A DNA stretch of 7,041 nt, from the NCBI GenBank assembly GCA_035513995.1, contig DATKBL010000204.1:1-7041 (forward strand). Direction: 5' to 3'. The position numbers and the translations under genes were made by a program. The DNA is from DASUTW01 sp035513995. GTDB lineage: Bacteria; Actinomycetota; UBA4738; CALAEC01. How positions within the stretch are numbered: position 1 is the stretch's first letter; each line of letters opens with the position of its first letter. The notes below the pieces were generated by a model. It was not told the DNA's origin. It ran no database searches and saw only the letters and a program-made list of their open reading frames with translations. This document shows positions 5,701-7,041 of the stretch, piece after piece.

Positions 5701-7041
5701 GTCCGTGGAGTCTAACAGCGAGCCCCTCGCCCTCCCGGACGAGGTCCGCGCGGTCAACGTGGGCCTGGCCGGCTTCGGAGAGGCCGTCCGCGCCCAAGGC
5801 GCCGAGTCGGTCGACGTCGAGTGGCGGATCCCCGCCGGCGGCGACCCCGAGCTCGTGGAGACCCTCGTTCGTCTGTACGGGCCACGCTCGGCCGCGATCG
5901 ACCAGGCGAACGAGGAGGTCCTGAGGCGGATCGACGAGTCCGCGCCCATGCTGGTGGGGGTGGGCGCGGCGGCCGACGACGTGCCCGAGATGGGGGAGCG
6001 GACGATCCTGCACCCCGGCCCCCCGCTGCCGTGGGAGGAGCTCTGCGACCCGCTCCGGCGCTCGGTGCACGCGGCAGTGATCGCCGAGGGGTGGGCGGAG
6101 ACGCCCCAGGAGGCCGGGAAGCTCGTGGCCTCCGGCGAGGTCTGGCTCGACGCCGCCAACCACCACGACACCGTGCTGCCGATGGCCACGACGCTCGGGC
6201 CGTCGGCCCCGGTCCTCCTCGTCGAGAGCCCCCAGGGCGATCGCCGAGCGTTCGCCCCGATCAACCAGGGGCCAGGCGACCAGCAGTGGCTCGGGGTGGA
6301 TCGTCCCGAGGCGGTGGAGCGGCTCGTGTTCCTCCGGGAGGCCGCGGGCCCGGTACTCAACGCGGCGATCCGCGCGGGCGACCCTCTGGACGTCTTCGCG
6401 ATCGCGGCGCAGGCCCTGCAGATGGGCGACGACGCGCACATGCGCTCGCAGGCGGCCACGAACCTGACGATCCGCTTCCTGCTCCCCCGGCTGCTCCGGC
6501 TCGACGACCCCCGGGCGCCCGACGTCGGGACGTTCCTCTCCGAGAACCACCTCTTCTTCCTGACGATGGGGATGGCCGCGGCCAAGGCCACGATGCTCTG
6601 GGCGGGGGAGGTCGAGGGCTCGAGCGTGGTGACGGGGATGGCGCGGAACGGTACGACGTTCGGGGTGCGGCTGCCGGGGATGGACGAGTGGTTCAGGGCC
6701 CCGGCCCCGCCGGTGGAGGACGCGCTCTTCCACGGCGACTACGGCCCCGACGACGCGGCGCCCGACATCGGCGACAGCGCGATCCTCGAGCTCGTGGGGC
6801 TGGGAGGCGCCGCCGCAGCGGCGTCGCCGGCGGTGGCGGCGTTCGTCGGCGGGACGATGGCCGACGCCGTAGCCGCCACCGAGGAGATCGCCCGCATCAG
6901 CCTGGGGAAGAGCAGCCGCTTCAAGCTGCCTTACCTCGGCTTCCGGGGCTCGCCGATCGGGGTGGACCTGCGCCGGGTCGTGGAGCTCGAGATCACCCCG
7001 TCGATCAACACCGGCATCCTCCACGCGAGCGAGGGGACCGG
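5699..7041 (+). CDS. DUF1116 family protein (AllG/YlbE-YahG-like), 3'-truncated by window edge
   Basis: The frame is open from ATG 5699 to the window end, giving 447 residues with no stop. The family is about 420-490 residues, so only the C-terminal tip is missing. DUF1116 signatures are clear: VLNAAIRAGDPLDVFAIAAQ (219-238), ALQMGDDAHMRSQAATN (239-255), FLSENHLFFLTMGMAAAKA (279-297), EGSSVVTGMARNGTTFGVR (306-324), PDIGDSAILELVGLGG (355-370), LPYLGFRGSP (410-419) and ITPSINTGILH (432-442). E. coli YlbE (AllG) forms oxamate carbamoyltransferase with FdrA and YlbF, and other members are uncharacterised. Neither FdrA nor a carbamate kinase lies in this window, so the substrate is unknown. An in-frame TAG at 5684-5686 rules out longer starts. 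AGGCGG at 5685-5690, eight bases before the ATG, can serve as ribosome site. Confidence 0.9.
   Translation, partial: MSVESNSEPLALPDEVRAVNVGLAGFGEAVRAQGAESVDVEWRIPAGGDPELVETLVRLYGPRSAAIDQANEEVLRRIDESAPMLVGVGAAADDVPEMGERTILHPGPPLPWEELCDPLRRSVHAAVIAEGWAETPQEAGKLVASGEVWLDAANHHDTVLPMATTLGPSAPVLLVESPQGDRRAFAPINQGPGDQQWLGVDRPEAVERLVFLREAAGPVLNAAIRAGDPLDVFAIAAQALQMGDDAHMRSQAATNLTIRFLLPRLLRLDDPRAPDVGTFLSENHLFFLTMGMAAAKATMLWAGEVEGSSVVTGMARNGTTFGVRLPGMDEWFRAPAPPVEDALFHGDYGPDDAAPDIGDSAILELVGLGGAAAAASPAVAAFVGGTMADAVAATEEIARISLGKSSRFKLPYLGFRGSPIGVDLRRVVELEITPSINTGILHASEGT
5709..5714 (-). promoter_or_regulatory. Possible -10 element for a leaderless OsmC transcript
   Basis: Read on the minus strand this is TAGACT, a TANNNT match whose last base is eight bases before the OsmC ATG. 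That is the spacing expected if transcription begins at the start codon, and it would explain the missing Shine-Dalgarno. No -35 match is seen at the right distance, so this is speculative. The hexamer lies inside DUF1116 codons 4-6. Confidence 0.2.

Noticed and set aside
5305..5715. Plus-strand open frame of 136 codons after the operon
   Set aside because: It is antisense to the OsmC gene, which has the recognisable family motifs.
5701..6591. N-terminal extension of the OsmC frame giving a 440-residue protein
   Set aside because: OsmC homology begins at the ATG at 5700. The extension is antisense to conserved DUF1116 motifs and has Ser/Arg-rich shadow composition.
4964..7024. Minus-strand open frame of 686 codons crossing the OsmC and DUF1116 region
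   Set aside because: It shadows real genes in another frame; the translation is Arg/His/Gly-rich without recognisable domains.

Overview
This window is very GC-rich DNA, with third codon positions almost all G or C, and it is packed with genes. Seven protein genes cover essentially every base: each boundary is an overlap, and no stretch of intergenic DNA is left. No RNA gene, mobile element, CRISPR array or long repeat was seen. The gene set and Shine-Dalgarno-like sites suggest a high-GC bacterium. The phylum cannot be fixed from these bases; an actinobacterial or uncultivated high-GC lineage is a guess.

Positions 1-5300 (+ strand) hold five head-to-tail, translationally coupled genes: a phosphosulfolactate synthase (ComA/XcbB type, 5' end cut by the window edge), an unrecognised cysteine-bearing protein of 291 residues, an aspartase/fumarase-superfamily lyase, a PLP enzyme of the D-cysteine desulfhydrase/ACC deaminase fold, and a second aspartase/fumarase-superfamily protein resembling argininosuccinate lyase. 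One ComA homolog, two such lyases and one D-cysteine-desulfhydrase-like enzyme is the gene complement reported for bacterial coenzyme M (2-mercaptoethanesulfonate) biosynthesis in Xanthobacter autotrophicus Py2 (xcbB1, C1, D1, E1). The best reading is therefore a coenzyme M or closely related sulfonate/thiol biosynthetic operon starting from phosphoenolpyruvate and sulfite. The gene order differs from xcbBCDE, and an extra gene of unknown function lies inside the operon.

Positions 5269-5700 (- strand) encode a small OsmC-family protein with both redox cysteines, convergent with the operon and overlapping its last gene by 32 bases. From 5699 to the right edge (+ strand) lies a nearly complete DUF1116 protein (AllG/YlbE-YahG family, known from oxamate carbamoyltransferase in E. 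coli). The OsmC and DUF1116 genes diverge from one CATG tetranucleotide in which their two ATG codons overlap.

The most notable points are the uncharacterised operon member at 642-1517, and the argininosuccinate-lyase-like protein, which keeps the catalytic serine loop but has lost the family's His-Glu pair and the usual succinate-binding motif. Both suggest chemistry not predictable from family names alone.
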